64,000 nt of DNA. It comes from Massilia alkalitolerans DSM 17462. GTDB lineage: Bacteria > Pseudomonadota > Gammaproteobacteria > Burkholderiales > Burkholderiaceae_D. The DNA is taken from contig NZ_ATYR01000023.1 in the NCBI RefSeq assembly GCF_000427785.1, positions 1-64,000 on the forward strand. Reading direction: 5' to 3'. Below the pieces are notes generated by a model, which saw only the letters and a list, made by a program, of their open reading frames with translations, did not search any database and was not told the DNA's origin. Below are positions 9,672 to 19,290 of the stretch, in pieces; position 1 is the stretch's first letter, and each line of letters starts with the position of its first letter. The translations under genes were made by a program, and so were the position numbers.

Positions 9672-12617
9672 ATGTTGAGAAAGACAGTGTTGGCGCATGC
9701 GTTGAGCATCGCATTTGCCGCCTCGCTCGCTAGCCTCGCCTCCAGCGGCAGCGCCCAGGCCGCCTCGAACTCGGCCGGCGACATCGTCGGCCGCGCCGCG
9801 GCCGGTACCGTGATCACGATCGAGAACAAGTCGATCGGCCTCTCGCGCACCCTGACCGTCAACCAGAACGGCGACTACCAGCTGACCATGCTGCCGCCGG
9901 GCACCTATACCGTGCGCGCCAAGCGTCCCGACGGCACGCTCGAGGAACGCCAGGTGGCAGTCAGCGCCGGCGAGGGGACCTCGGCCAACTTCGAGGCCAG
10001 CGGCACCAGCACCGTCGTCGTCACCGGCCGCCTGCAGCGCATCGACGTCAAGTCGCCGGAATCCTCGACCATCCTGACCGAAGCGGCGATCGACCGCATT
10101 CCGGTGACCCGCGACGTGACCGCGGTGGCCCTGCTGGCGCCGGGCGCGACCCGCGGCGACAGCCGGATCGGCGGCACCGCGCTGCGCACCGGTAACGTGG
10201 CCTCGCTGGGCGGCGCATCGCCGGCCGAGAACGTCTACTACATCAACGGCTTCAACGTCACCAACAACCTGAACGGCGTGGCGTTCAACCAGGTGCCTTT
10301 CGAAGGCATCGCGCAGCAGCAGGTCAAGACCGGCGGCTACGGCCCCGAGTACGGCCGCTCGCTGGGCGGCGTGCTGAGCGTGACCACCAAGCGCGGCACC
10401 AACGAATGGCATGGCGGCGCGAATGCGATCTGGACCCCGGAATCGCTGCGCGGCACCAGCCTGCACCCGGAACGCAGCCCGACCACCGGCCAGTGGTACA
10501 TGGCCCCGAACGCGGGCGGCACCGACGAACTGCTGGCCAACGTCTGGGTCGGCGGTCCGGTGATCAAGGACAAGCTGTTCGTGTTCGGCCTGGTGCAGGG
10601 CGCCGACATCGAGCGCGAGACCTTCAACAGCAGCCGCCAGGAGGTGATGAAGAGCTCGACGCCACGCTACCTGCTGAAGGTCGACTGGAACATCAACGAC
10701 GACAACCGCCTCGAGCTCACGGGCTTCAGCGACAAGGCCAAGGACAAGGCCTACAACTACGTCTCGCCGGTCCCCTACGGCACCCAGCGCGGCGCCGACC
10801 TGGGCGTGGACACCTACACCACCGGCGGCGAGAACTACATCGCCAAGTACACCTCCTGGGTCACGGACGACCTGACGGTGTCGGCGCTGGCCGGCCTGGG
10901 CCGCTACAACCGCAAGTCGGATATCACCTCGGCCGCGTGCCCGTACGTGCGTGACGACCGCACCGATGCGCTGACCCGCTACGGCTGCGCATCGACCAGC
11001 CAGATCACCGACCCGAAGGCGAACGACGAACGCCGCGCATGGCGCATCGACGCCGAGTGGAACCTGGGCGACCACGGCCTGCGCTTCGGCGTGGACAACG
11101 AGAAGTACAAGGTGGTCGACGGCACCTTCTACTCGGGCGGCCTGGTCGAGCGCATCTTCACCCTGAACCCGGGCAGCGCGCTGGCCAACGGCTACGTCAA
11201 CAACACCGGCGCCCCGATCGACTACATCTCGGCGCGCCACTTCGAGAACGGCGGCGCGTTCACCACCAAGAACTCGGCCTGGTACCTGGAAGACAACTGG
11301 CAGGTCACCAAGAACCTGGTCGCCAACATCGGCGTGCGCAACGAGTCCTTCGAGAACCTGAACGCCGAGGACAAGACCTTCATCAAGGTGAAGAATACCT
11401 GGGCCCCGCGCCTGGGCGTGTCGTGGGACGTGCAGGGCAACCAGCAGACCAAGGTCTACGCCAACGCCGGCCGCTACTACATCCCGGTCATGTCGAACAC
11501 CAACGTGCGCCTGTCCGGCGCCGAGCTCGACTACTACGACTACTACGCGTTCAACGGCAGCTTCAGCGGCGACAAGTTCCAGCGTCCGGGCCGCGGCGCC
11601 CAGCTGGGCCAGCGCCTGGTGTCTTCGAACGGCAGCGCGGGCGATCCGCGTTCGGTGGTGGACCCGAACATCAAGCCGATGTACCAGGACGAATTCATCG
11701 TCGGCGTGCAGCAGGCCCTCAGCAACCGCTGGACCGTCGGCGCCAAGCTCACCCATCGCAAGCTCAAGAGCGTAATGGACGACATGTGCAACAACGAGGG
11801 TGCCTACGACTGGGCGCTCGCGAACGGCTTCAATTCCGCCAAGGCCGACATCCTGGCCGAGGCGATCGGCCACTGCTTCCTGTACAACCCGGGCAAGGAC
11901 CTGACCGCCAACATCGACTTCGAAGACGGCAAGGGCCTGACCGCGGTCACGATCCCGTCGGCGGCGCTGAAGTTCCCGAAGCCGGAGCGTGTCTTCAACT
12001 CGCTCGAGCTGAGCTTCGAGCGTGCCTGGGACGGCGTCTGGAACCTGCAGGGCTCCTACGTGCTCGCCTATAACAAGGGCAATACCGAAGGCTACGTCAA
12101 GTCGGACATCGGCCAGGACGATGCCGGCATCAGCCAGGACTGGGATTACCCGGGCCTGATGGAAGGCGCCTACGGCTACCTGCCGAACGACCGCCGCCAT
12201 ACCCTGAAGCTGTTCGGCGCCTATCAGGTGCATCCGGAGTGGCGCGTCGGCGCCAATGTACTGCTGCAGAGCGGCCGTCCGCTGAACTGCCTGGGCTACT
12301 ACACGGGCAACCTGGACACCATCTCGCAGGAGTACGGCGCGGCCTCGTTCTACTGCGGCGGCAAGCCGGCCCCGCGCGGCAGCCGCGGCCGCCTGGGCTG
12401 GACCAAGGAGCTGGGCCTGCAGCTGGCCTACGAGCCGAAGGCATGGAAAGGCACCACCTTCCAGATCGACGTCATGAACGTATTCAACGAGCGTGAAGTC
12501 TCGGGTGTCGAGGAGGCCGGCGAAACCGCCGCCGGCACGCCGAGCCCGAACTACCTGCGTCCGTTCAACGTCCAGGGCGGCCGCACGGTCCGCATCATGG
12601 CGCAGTACGAGTTCTGA
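9672..12617 (+). CDS. TonB-dependent receptor, Oar-like with N-terminal carboxypeptidase-regulatory-like domain
   Basis: A 981-residue outer-membrane protein. A signal peptide (MLRKTVLAHALSIAFAASLA…, cleavage near AQA–A at about residue 33) precedes a small beta-sandwich domain (about 35–110; GDYQLTMLPPGTYTVRAKRP). A TonB-box-like TVVVTG and the plug (about 115–250; ENVYYINGFNVTNNLNGV, GYGPEYGRSLGGVLSVTTKRG) follow, and the rest should form the 22-strand barrel ending in aromatic QYEF. Family members import large or scarce nutrients using the proton-motive force through TonB; the ligand here is unknown. The ATG at 9672 follows AGGAAG (9658–9663). There is no transport or enzyme partner gene beside it, and a terminator follows. 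Confidence 0.93.
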   Translation: MLRKTVLAHALSIAFAASLASLASSGSAQAASNSAGDIVGRAAAGTVITIENKSIGLSRTLTVNQNGDYQLTMLPPGTYTVRAKRPDGTLEERQVAVSAGEGTSANFEASGTSTVVVTGRLQRIDVKSPESSTILTEAAIDRIPVTRDVTAVALLAPGATRGDSRIGGTALRTGNVASLGGASPAENVYYINGFNVTNNLNGVAFNQVPFEGIAQQQVKTGGYGPEYGRSLGGVLSVTTKRGTNEWHGGANAIWTPESLRGTSLHPERSPTTGQWYMAPNAGGTDELLANVWVGGPVIKDKLFVFGLVQGADIERETFNSSRQEVMKSSTPRYLLKVDWNINDDNRLELTGFSDKAKDKAYNYVSPVPYGTQRGADLGVDTYTTGGENYIAKYTSWVTDDLTVSALAGLGRYNRKSDITSAACPYVRDDRTDALTRYGCASTSQITDPKANDERRAWRIDAEWNLGDHGLRFGVDNEKYKVVDGTFYSGGLVERIFTLNPGSALANGYVNNTGAPIDYISARHFENGGAFTTKNSAWYLEDNWQVTKNLVANIGVRNESFENLNAEDKTFIKVKNTWAPRLGVSWDVQGNQQTKVYANAGRYYIPVMSNTNVRLSGAELDYYDYYAFNGSFSGDKFQRPGRGAQLGQRLVSSNGSAGDPRSVVDPNIKPMYQDEFIVGVQQALSNRWTVGAKLTHRKLKSVMDDMCNNEGAYDWALANGFNSAKADILAEAIGHCFLYNPGKDLTANIDFEDGKGLTAVTIPSAALKFPKPERVFNSLELSFERAWDGVWNLQGSYVLAYNKGNTEGYVKSDIGQDDAGISQDWDYPGLMEGAYGYLPNDRRHTLKLFGAYQVHPEWRVGANVLLQSGRPLNCLGYYTGNLDTISQEYGAASFYCGGKPAPRGSRGRLGWTKELGLQLAYEPKAWKGTTFQIDVMNVFNEREVSGVEEAGETAAGTPSPNYLRPFNVQGGRTVRIMAQYEF

Positions 12618-12636
12618 GCGCCTGCCAAGTAAATGA

Positions 12637-12676
12637 CAAGGCCGTGTCTGCAATGCAGGCACGGCCTTGTGCTTTT
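12637..12676 (+). terminator. Intrinsic terminator after the first Oar-like receptor
   Basis: CAAGGCCGTG pairs with CACGGCCTTG, with an inner CTGCA/TGCAG pairing, and is followed by a T-rich GCTTTTTATT. It begins 19 bases after the stop. Confidence 0.85.
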
Positions 12677-12727
12677 TATTCCCAAAAAAATGCACCATGA
12701 CGGGGCCCTGTCGCGGGGCATCAAGTT

Positions 12728-12739
12728 GAAAGCGCTTTC
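12728..12739. promoter_or_regulatory. Candidate LacI/GalR-family operator
   Basis: GAAAGCGCTTTC is a perfect palindrome centred on CG. This is the form bound by LacI/GalR-family repressors, which often control TBDR genes for carbohydrate uptake in proteobacteria. It lies about 590 bases before the next gene, so the target promoter is uncertain. No LacI-type regulator gene is in the window. Confidence 0.4.
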
Positions 12740-13163
12740 TTTATCGTAGTGGGTGGCTTTATTCCCTGTGAATTGAATGCACTATCGCAGAGCATAGATG
12801 AATTTTTCGTCAGTAAGCGATTGCCAGAAAAATCCATTTCGGCCTTACAAATCATAAATCGATCAAGTTTGCGAATATTTCTCATGCGCATAATTGCTGC
12901 GCCAAAAGTTTATAAAATTCGGCGTGGCCGTGTTGTCATGTAGTAAATTCTGTAGTGACGCCAAAAGCCGTGTTTTTATCCGGATTTTGATGATTTCGTC
13001 GCACAATCTATGCTGCATCGCCGCAAAAACGGCACTTTCATGCGACAGCCATAGCCAGGAAGCCAAGAGTGTTGTAAGTATGCATATTTCCAACAGATAT
13101 TATTGACGGCACAACTTTGCCTGTGATTCTATGTGGAAGTTGAGCTGGCACAACCAGTGAAAC

Positions 13164-13186
13164 GAGGAATGAATATTCCTCTTTTT
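13164..13186 (+). terminator. Terminator-like hairpin in the leader of the second Oar-like receptor
   Basis: GAGGAAT, loop GAAT, ATTCCTC, then TTTTT. The stem is seven base pairs and AT-containing, so moderately weak. It lies about 140 bases before the receptor ATG and could be a leader attenuator or the end of an unseen short transcript. Confidence 0.45.
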
Positions 13187-13325
13187 GCCAGTCGGGAGAG
13201 AGGTTGGATCCCCGGGGCAGGCAAGCACCAAACCGTGAATGCAATAACGCGGCTGGTGCGTCGGGGCTCTGCGCTTGCAATGCTCTGATTTTAAAAAAAT
13301 TAGCTTCTAAAGGAATGGGAGAGTT

Positions 13326-16300
13326 ATGTTGCATACGGTAAAACAAACGTCGAAGGCGACCATGCTGCGTCGTTCGGCGATTTCGGTGGCGATCGGCATG
13401 TGCTTCATGGGCGCAGCCCTGGCCGCCGAAACCGGTGGCCTGCGTATCGCCATCACCGGCGCAGGGGGCAAGCCGGTCGCTGGCGCCACGGTGCGCGTGA
13501 GCTCGCCGAGCAGCCTGGTCACCAAGACCGGCACGACCGAAGCGGACGGTACCGTCCGTATCGCCGGCCTCGACCCGGCCACCGACTACAAGGTCGAAGT
13601 GGTCGCACCTGGCTACTCGAACTTCGCCGCCACCAACGTCGCCGTGGTCTCGAACCAGAACCCGCTGGTCGCCTACTCGATCGGTGGCGACGCCGCCGGC
13701 ACCCCGGGCGCACAGCAGGTCGTCGTGACCGGTTCGCGCCTGGTGCAGGTCGACACCACCTCGGCTACCGTGGGCACCATCCTCAACCTGGGCGTCGTGG
13801 AATCGCTGCCGACCGGCCGTAACTACCAGAGCTACCTGCAGCTGGTCCCGGGCGTCAAGCCTTCGGCCGGCGGCAACCCATCGTCGAAATCGGGCGTGAA
13901 CTACTCCGACATCGGCGGCGCCACCGGCTCCTCGTCGGACAACGTCTACATCCTGGACGGCGTCGACGTCACCGACCCGAGCACCGGCACCTTCGGCTCG
14001 AACATCAACTCGGAAATCATCCAGGAACAGCAGATCCTGACCGGCGGCATCCCGGCGGAATACGCGGGCGGCTCGGGCCTGGTCTCGAAGGTGATCACCA
14101 AGTCGGGTGGTAACGAATACCACGGCTCGATCAACTACTACCTCCAGAACGACAACCTGGTCGCCGACTACAAGAACTCCACCTCGTCCGGCTTCTCGAC
14201 CTACGACGCGGCCGTGACCCTGGGCGGTCCGATCATCAAGGACAAGCTGTGGTTCTTCGGTTCCTACCAGAAGAAGGCGCGCGAGACCGACGTGGTCAAC
14301 TCGGACACCAACGAATTCATGCGTACCGTCAACCGCGACGACCGCCTCGGCTTCCTGAAGGTGACCTGGCAGGCGACCGAGAACGACCGCCTGGTGGCCT
14401 CGTTCTTCAACGACCCGACCGAAACCACCGGCACCACCACCGCCACCACGCTGAACAACCGCGACACCCGTCGCAAGCAGGGCGGCAACAACTACAACGT
14501 CCAGTATTCGCGCGACATGGACAACCTGCGCGTGACGGCGTATGCGTTCCGCCATGAAGGTGAAGTGTCGGACTTCGCTGCCGACCCGTCGACCCGCAAT
14601 ACCATCCTGTTCCGTACCCCGCCGTCCCCAACGCTGCGCCAGGTGCAGCTGGGCGGCTTCGGTACCGACACGATCACGGAACGTAACCGTGACGAAATCG
14701 GCCTGACCGCGGAGTACTTCTGGGAGACCGCCAACTCGGGCACCCATACCATCAAGGGCGGCTTCCTGACCTCGAAGAACGAGTACTTCGAAGACTCGCG
14801 CTATACCGGCTCCGAGAAGGCGCAGTACCAGTCGATGAATGCGGCCCAGGGCAACGTCTCGTTCACCGAGGCCGCCGCTGCCAGCTCCAACTGGACCGGC
14901 CGTCCGGTCGTCGTCGGCGACATCCCGCGTATCATCGACGCGATCAACGGATCGTCGGCCACCGACCGTGCCTACTTCTACAGCCTGCTCGACGCCAACC
15001 GCGATGGCAGCATCAGCGATCCGGAAGTCCGCGCGATGCGCTTCGGCAGCACCGCCGGCAACCCGAACGGCCAGGTCAACCTGTACCGCATCCGCGAAGC
15101 CCAATCCTCGCCCTACACCGTGGAAGCGACCGGCAAGGCCGCCTACCTGCAGGATACCTGGACCAAGGGCAACCTGACCATCGGCGCTGGCGTGCGTGCC
15201 GAAGAGTGGACCCACAAGGATTCGAAGGGCAACCAGTCGGCCAAGTTCGAGTGGAAGCTGGCCCCGCGCCTGAACGTGGTGTACGACCCGACCGGCGAAG
15301 GCCGCAGCAAGATCTGGGGCTTCCTGGGCCGCTACTACGACCCGATCCGCACCAACATGTCGGACTTCGCCGGCAACCTGACCGGTCCGGTGCAGGAAGA
15401 GCAGGTCTTCGTGGGCGACCGCTGGGTGACCTTCCGTACCCGCGGCGGCGAGAAGCAGCCGGATGCCGTGTTCGCGCCGACCACCAAGACGCCGTACACC
15501 GACGAGTTCATGCTCGGCTACGCGACCAACATCGGCCGCGACTGGACCGCGTCGATCGCCTACACCAAGCGCCGCACCCGCGACATCCTGGAAGACTACG
15601 ACTTGGCGCTGTATTCGGATCCGGACAACACGGTGCCAAGCCATGCCGGTCCGGGTTCCCCGTTCTACCTGCCGTACTCGTACTTCGGTTACTCGTCGAA
15701 GCCGAACTCGAACTACGTGCTGGGCACGCTGGCCGGCGGCAAGCGTGACTACCAGGGCGTCGAGGTCAGCCTGACCAAGGCCAAGCGCAACAACTGGATG
15801 GGTTCGGTCTCGTACACCTGGAACGAAGCCAAGGGCAATACCAACTCGGATAGTAACGCCGACTTCCAGGGTGACTGGGTCGCACTGGATCCGCGCGCGC
15901 CGAACGCCTACGGTCCGCAGCCTGGCAACATCAAGCACCAGTTCAAGGGCTACGGTACCTATTACTTCGACAATGGCCTCGAGATCAGCGGCGTGTTCAA
16001 CTGGAACAGCGGCCTGCTGTACACCCGTTCGCAGCTGGTGTCCGGCCGCTACCTGCCGGAGATGGACGACGAGTACACCTTCGGCGGTGTGACCGATACC
16101 TGGATCAAGGCCGGTTCGATCGGCAGCCAGACCGGCCCGTCGTACTACACCTTCGACATGCGCCTGAAGTACACCTACAAGCTGGCCGGCAGCCAGAAGG
16201 TCGAATTCTTCGTCGATCTGTTCAACGTGCTGGACAAGCAGTCGGGTACCGCGGCCCAGGCCCTGGTCAACTCGACCGGCAAGTACCAGTTCGGCCAGTC

Positions 16301-16355
16301 GAACGCCTTCCTCGACCCGCGCCGCCTGTACCTGGGCGCACGCTACTCGTTCTAA
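13326..16355 (+). CDS. TonB-dependent receptor, Oar-like, with an EF-hand-type calcium loop
   Basis: A 1009-residue outer-membrane protein. A signal peptide (cleavage near ALA–AET at about residue 35) is followed by a carboxypeptidase-regulatory-like domain (about 37–110; GGKPVAGATVRV, TGTTEADGTVRIAGL). Next come a TonB-box-like VVVTGSRL, the plug (SDNVYILDGVDVTDPSTGTF, GGIPAEYAGGSGLVSKVITK) and a long barrel ending ARYSF. Residues 556–567 (DANRDGSISDPE) form a complete 12-position EF-hand loop in a predicted surface loop. The ATG follows GGGAGAG at 13317–13323. It resembles the upstream receptor in architecture but diverges in sequence. The ligand is unknown, and a terminator follows. Confidence 0.93.
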   Translation: MLHTVKQTSKATMLRRSAISVAIGMCFMGAALAAETGGLRIAITGAGGKPVAGATVRVSSPSSLVTKTGTTEADGTVRIAGLDPATDYKVEVVAPGYSNFAATNVAVVSNQNPLVAYSIGGDAAGTPGAQQVVVTGSRLVQVDTTSATVGTILNLGVVESLPTGRNYQSYLQLVPGVKPSAGGNPSSKSGVNYSDIGGATGSSSDNVYILDGVDVTDPSTGTFGSNINSEIIQEQQILTGGIPAEYAGGSGLVSKVITKSGGNEYHGSINYYLQNDNLVADYKNSTSSGFSTYDAAVTLGGPIIKDKLWFFGSYQKKARETDVVNSDTNEFMRTVNRDDRLGFLKVTWQATENDRLVASFFNDPTETTGTTTATTLNNRDTRRKQGGNNYNVQYSRDMDNLRVTAYAFRHEGEVSDFAADPSTRNTILFRTPPSPTLRQVQLGGFGTDTITERNRDEIGLTAEYFWETANSGTHTIKGGFLTSKNEYFEDSRYTGSEKAQYQSMNAAQGNVSFTEAAAASSNWTGRPVVVGDIPRIIDAINGSSATDRAYFYSLLDANRDGSISDPEVRAMRFGSTAGNPNGQVNLYRIREAQSSPYTVEATGKAAYLQDTWTKGNLTIGAGVRAEEWTHKDSKGNQSAKFEWKLAPRLNVVYDPTGEGRSKIWGFLGRYYDPIRTNMSDFAGNLTGPVQEEQVFVGDRWVTFRTRGGEKQPDAVFAPTTKTPYTDEFMLGYATNIGRDWTASIAYTKRRTRDILEDYDLALYSDPDNTVPSHAGPGSPFYLPYSYFGYSSKPNSNYVLGTLAGGKRDYQGVEVSLTKAKRNNWMGSVSYTWNEAKGNTNSDSNADFQGDWVALDPRAPNAYGPQPGNIKHQFKGYGTYYFDNGLEISGVFNWNSGLLYTRSQLVSGRYLPEMDDEYTFGGVTDTWIKAGSIGSQTGPSYYTFDMRLKYTYKLAGSQKVEFFVDLFNVLDKQSGTAAQALVNSTGKYQFGQSNAFLDPRRLYLGARYSF

Positions 16356-16373
16356 TCGAGAACAGGCAGCATG

Positions 16374-16402
16374 AAACCGGCCCCGCAAGGGGCCGGTTTT
16401 TT
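16374..16402 (+). terminator. Intrinsic terminator after the second Oar-like receptor
   Basis: AAACCGGCCCC, loop GCAA, GGGGCCGGTTTTTT. This is a strong GC stem with a run of T, located 19 bases after the stop, between the receptor and convergent rsmE. Confidence 0.93.
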
Positions 16403-16446
16403 ATCTATATATAGACGAGCAAGGATTTTTTACCAAACGGTAAAAA

Positions 16447-17172
16447 TTACATGCCGTTCCAGAGCCCGTTCAGCATCGCCACCGCCGCCAGCGCCGCGGT
16501 TTCGGTGCGCAGCACGCGCGGGCCGACCGACAGGGCGATCGCCCCCGCCTCGATGGCCGCATCTTCCTCCTCGCCCGTGAACCCGCCTTCCGGACCGACC
16601 ATCAGGCTCGCGGCCTGCGGGCCTGCGGTGCGCGCCCACTCGGCCAGCGAGGTGGTCGCGCGCGGGCTCAGCAGGATGCGCGGCGTGGAGGAGGGCGTGG
16701 CGATCCAGCGCCCGAAGTCCATGACCGGGGCCAGCTGCGCCAGCCGGTTGCGCCCGCACTGCTCGGAAGCTGACACGATCACGCCTTCCCAGTGCAGGTG
16801 GCGCTTTTCCGCACGTTCGCCGGACAGGCGCACCACGCTGCGGCGCGCCGCCAGCGGTGCGATGCGCGCCACGCCCAGTTCCACCGCCTTCTCGATGATC
16901 CAGTCCATCTTCGAGCCTTCCGGCAGGCCCTGCGCCAGGGTGAGGGCATAGGGCAGTTCCACGTCGAGCGGGTCGTGGGCGCCCAGCAGCGCGCTGGCGC
17001 GCCGCTTGCCGATGTCGGCCAGGGCGGCGGCATACTGGCCGCCGCTGCCGTCGAACAGGGTGAGGGCGTCGCCCGGCTGCATGCGCAGCACGTGCAGGTG
17101 GTGGGCGACGGTCTCGGGCAGGTCGACGGTGGCGCCGGTCACGAGCGGGGCGGGGCAATAAAAGCGGGGCAT
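16447..17172 (-). CDS. rsmE: 16S rRNA (uracil1498-N3)-methyltransferase RsmE
   Basis: Methylates U1498 of 16S rRNA on the 30S subunit using S-adenosylmethionine. The 241-residue length is normal. An N-terminal PUA-like RNA-binding part (MPRFYCPAPL…, HHLHVLRMQPGDALTLFDGSGG) precedes a SPOUT methyltransferase domain with AQGLPEGSKMDWIIEKAVELGV, the cofactor motif LMVGPEGGFTGEEE and the knot motif GPRVLRTETA. It starts at the ATG at 17172 and is divergent from tkt across 120 bases. Confidence 0.96.
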   Translation of the reverse strand: MPRFYCPAPLVTGATVDLPETVAHHLHVLRMQPGDALTLFDGSGGQYAAALADIGKRRASALLGAHDPLDVELPYALTLAQGLPEGSKMDWIIEKAVELGVARIAPLAARRSVVRLSGERAEKRHLHWEGVIVSASEQCGRNRLAQLAPVMDFGRWIATPSSTPRILLSPRATTSLAEWARTAGPQAASLMVGPEGGFTGEEEDAAIEAGAIALSVGPRVLRTETAALAAVAMLNGLWNGM

Positions 17173-17292
17173 GCGGCTCTTTATGGAGAGGGAAAACCTG
17201 CATTTTAATTCGGCAGCACCTTGGTCTGCTAAAATACCGGGTTACGGCCTAGCTGCACGCCACCGCTTTCCAATCCAGACCACCGTACGCTC

Positions 17293-19290
17293 ATGAAATC
17301 TACGCAAACCACCACCCTGATGGCCAACGCGATCCGCGCGCTGGCGATGGACGCTGTCCAGAAAGCCAACTCCGGCCACCCGGGCATGCCAATGGGCATG
17401 GCCGAGATCGGCGTTGCGCTGTGGGACAAGCACTACCGCCACAATCCGGCCAATCCGGGCTGGTTCAACCGCGACCGTTTCCTGCTCTCGAACGGCCACG
17501 GCTCGATGCTGCACTACGCGATGCTGCACCTGGCCGGCTACGACCTGACGATGGACGACCTGCGCGATTTCCGCCAGCTGCACTCGAAAACCGCGGGCCA
17601 CCCGGAAGTGGGCATCACCCCGGGCGTGGAAACCACCACCGGCCCGCTGGGCCAGGGCATCGCCAACTCGGTCGGCATGGCGCTGGCCGAATGGCTGCTG
17701 GGCTATGAATTCAACCGCCCGGGCTACGACGTGGTCGACCATTACACCTACGCCTTCCTGGGCGACGGCTGCCTGATGGAAGGCATCTCGCACGAAGTGG
17801 CCTCGCTGGCCGGCACCCTGCGCCTGAACAAGCTGATCTGGCTGTACGACGACAACGGCATCTCGATCGACGGCCGCGTGGAAGGCTGGTTCACCGACGA
17901 CACCCGCAAGCGCTTCGAAGCCTACGGCTGGAACGTGATCGGCCAGATCGACGGCCACAGCGTGGCCGACGTGTCCGCCGCCATCGAGCAGGCCAAGCAA
18001 TCCGACCGTCCGACCCTGATCATGTGCAAGACCATCATCGGCAAGGGCGCCCCGAACCTGGAAGGCGGCGACAAGGTCCACGGCGCCCCGCTGGGCGACA
18101 AGGAAATCGCGGCCGTGCGCCAGCACCTGCTGTGGGATCCGATTCCGTTCGACATCCCGGGCGAGATCTACAAAGCCTGGGACGCGAAAGAGCGCGGCGC
18201 GCAGATGGAAGCCGAATGGAACGCCAAGTTCGAACAATACCGCGGCGCGCACCCGGAACTGGCCGCCGAATTCGAGCGCCGCATGAAGGGCGAGCTGCCG
18301 GGTAACTTCAATGAAGTGCTGGACGCCGCCATCGCCACCTGCGTGGAAAAGAAGGAAACCATCGCCACCCGCAAGGCCTCGCAGAACGCGATCCAGGCCC
18401 TGGCGCCAAGCATGCCGGAATTCCTGGGCGGCTCGGCCGACCTGACCGGCTCGAACCTGACCAACTGGAAGGAATCGGTGGCGGTGCGCTCGGGCATCCC
18501 GGGCAACCACATCAACTACGGCGTGCGCGAATTCGGCATGGCCGCGATCCAGAACGGCGTCGCCCTGCACGGCGGCTTCATCCCGTTCGGCGCGACCTTC
18601 CTGACCTTCTCGGACTACAGCCGCAACGCCCTGCGCATGGCCGCGCTGATGAAGATCCGTTCGCTGTTCGTGTTCACCCACGACTCGATCGGCCTGGGCG
18701 AAGACGGCCCGACCCACCAGTCGATCGAGCACGTCTCGTCGCTGCGCCTGATCCCGAACCTGGACAACTGGCGTCCGTGCGACACCGTCGAATCGCAGGT
18801 GGCCTGGGGCGCGGCAGTGCAGCGCAAGGACGGCCCGTCGACCCTGATCTTCTCGCGCCAGAACCTGCCGTTCATGGAGCGTGACGGCGCCACCATCGCC
18901 AACGTGGCCAAGGGTGGTTACGTGCTGCGCGACGCCGCCGACGCAAAAGTCGTCCTGATCGCCACCGGTTCGGAAGTCGAGCTGGCCATGAAGGCTGCCG
19001 ACGCGCTGGCAGGCGAGGGCATCAATGCCCGCGTGGTCTCGATGCCGTCGACCGACGTGTTCGAGCGCCAGGACGCCGCCTACAAGGCCTCGGTCCTCCC
19101 GCGCGGCATCCCGCGTGTCGCCATCGAAGCCGGCGTGACCGACTTCTGGTACAAGTACGTGGGCCTGGAAGGCGCGGTGGTCGGCATCGACACCTTCGGC
19201 GAATCGGCGCCGGCGCCGGTGCTGTTCAAGCACTTCGGCTTCACCGTCGAGAACGTCGTGGCCAAGGCCAAGGGCGTCATCGCGGCGTAA
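17293..19290 (+). CDS. tkt: Transketolase
   Basis: A 665-residue thiamine-diphosphate enzyme that moves two-carbon units between ketose and aldose phosphates. It links the pentose phosphate pathway with glycolysis and supplies erythrose-4-phosphate for aromatic synthesis. The N-terminal block NSGHPGMPMGMAEIGVALW, the cofactor and metal motif GDGCLMEG…DDN (about residues 157–190), the pyrimidine domain with REFGMAAIQNGVALHGG and GEDGPTHQSIEH, and a C-terminal domain (VLIATGSEVELA) are all present. It is divergent from rsmE and followed, 92 bases later, by gapA; the pair is probably co-expressed in carbon metabolism. Confidence 0.97.
   Translation: MKSTQTTTLMANAIRALAMDAVQKANSGHPGMPMGMAEIGVALWDKHYRHNPANPGWFNRDRFLLSNGHGSMLHYAMLHLAGYDLTMDDLRDFRQLHSKTAGHPEVGITPGVETTTGPLGQGIANSVGMALAEWLLGYEFNRPGYDVVDHYTYAFLGDGCLMEGISHEVASLAGTLRLNKLIWLYDDNGISIDGRVEGWFTDDTRKRFEAYGWNVIGQIDGHSVADVSAAIEQAKQSDRPTLIMCKTIIGKGAPNLEGGDKVHGAPLGDKEIAAVRQHLLWDPIPFDIPGEIYKAWDAKERGAQMEAEWNAKFEQYRGAHPELAAEFERRMKGELPGNFNEVLDAAIATCVEKKETIATRKASQNAIQALAPSMPEFLGGSADLTGSNLTNWKESVAVRSGIPGNHINYGVREFGMAAIQNGVALHGGFIPFGATFLTFSDYSRNALRMAALMKIRSLFVFTHDSIGLGEDGPTHQSIEHVSSLRLIPNLDNWRPCDTVESQVAWGAAVQRKDGPSTLIFSRQNLPFMERDGATIANVAKGGYVLRDAADAKVVLIATGSEVELAMKAADALAGEGINARVVSMPSTDVFERQDAAYKASVLPRGIPRVAIEAGVTDFWYKYVGLEGAVVGIDTFGESAPAPVLFKHFGFTVENVVAKAKGVIAA

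Larger units (their letters stand above)
12618..13325. other. Long AT-rich intergenic region upstream of the second Oar-like receptor
   Basis: This is 708 bases, clearly more AT-rich than its surroundings, with only short open frames lacking coding character. It contains the upstream terminator, a perfect 12-base palindrome (12728–12739), a hairpin with a T tract (13164–13186), and the ribosome-binding site GGGAGAG just before 13326. The receptor therefore probably has a long leader or several promoters. I see no tRNA or recognisable small RNA. Confidence 0.6.

Noticed and set aside
12749..12943. Short frame of 64 codons in the AT-rich gap
   Set aside because: No ribosome-binding site, no recognisable motif, and a composition typical of non-coding AT-rich DNA.
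13225..13259. GCACCA and TGGTGC arms upstream of the 13326 receptor as an NtrC site
   Set aside because: The arms are 23 bases apart instead of three, and there is no sigma-54 promoter nearby.
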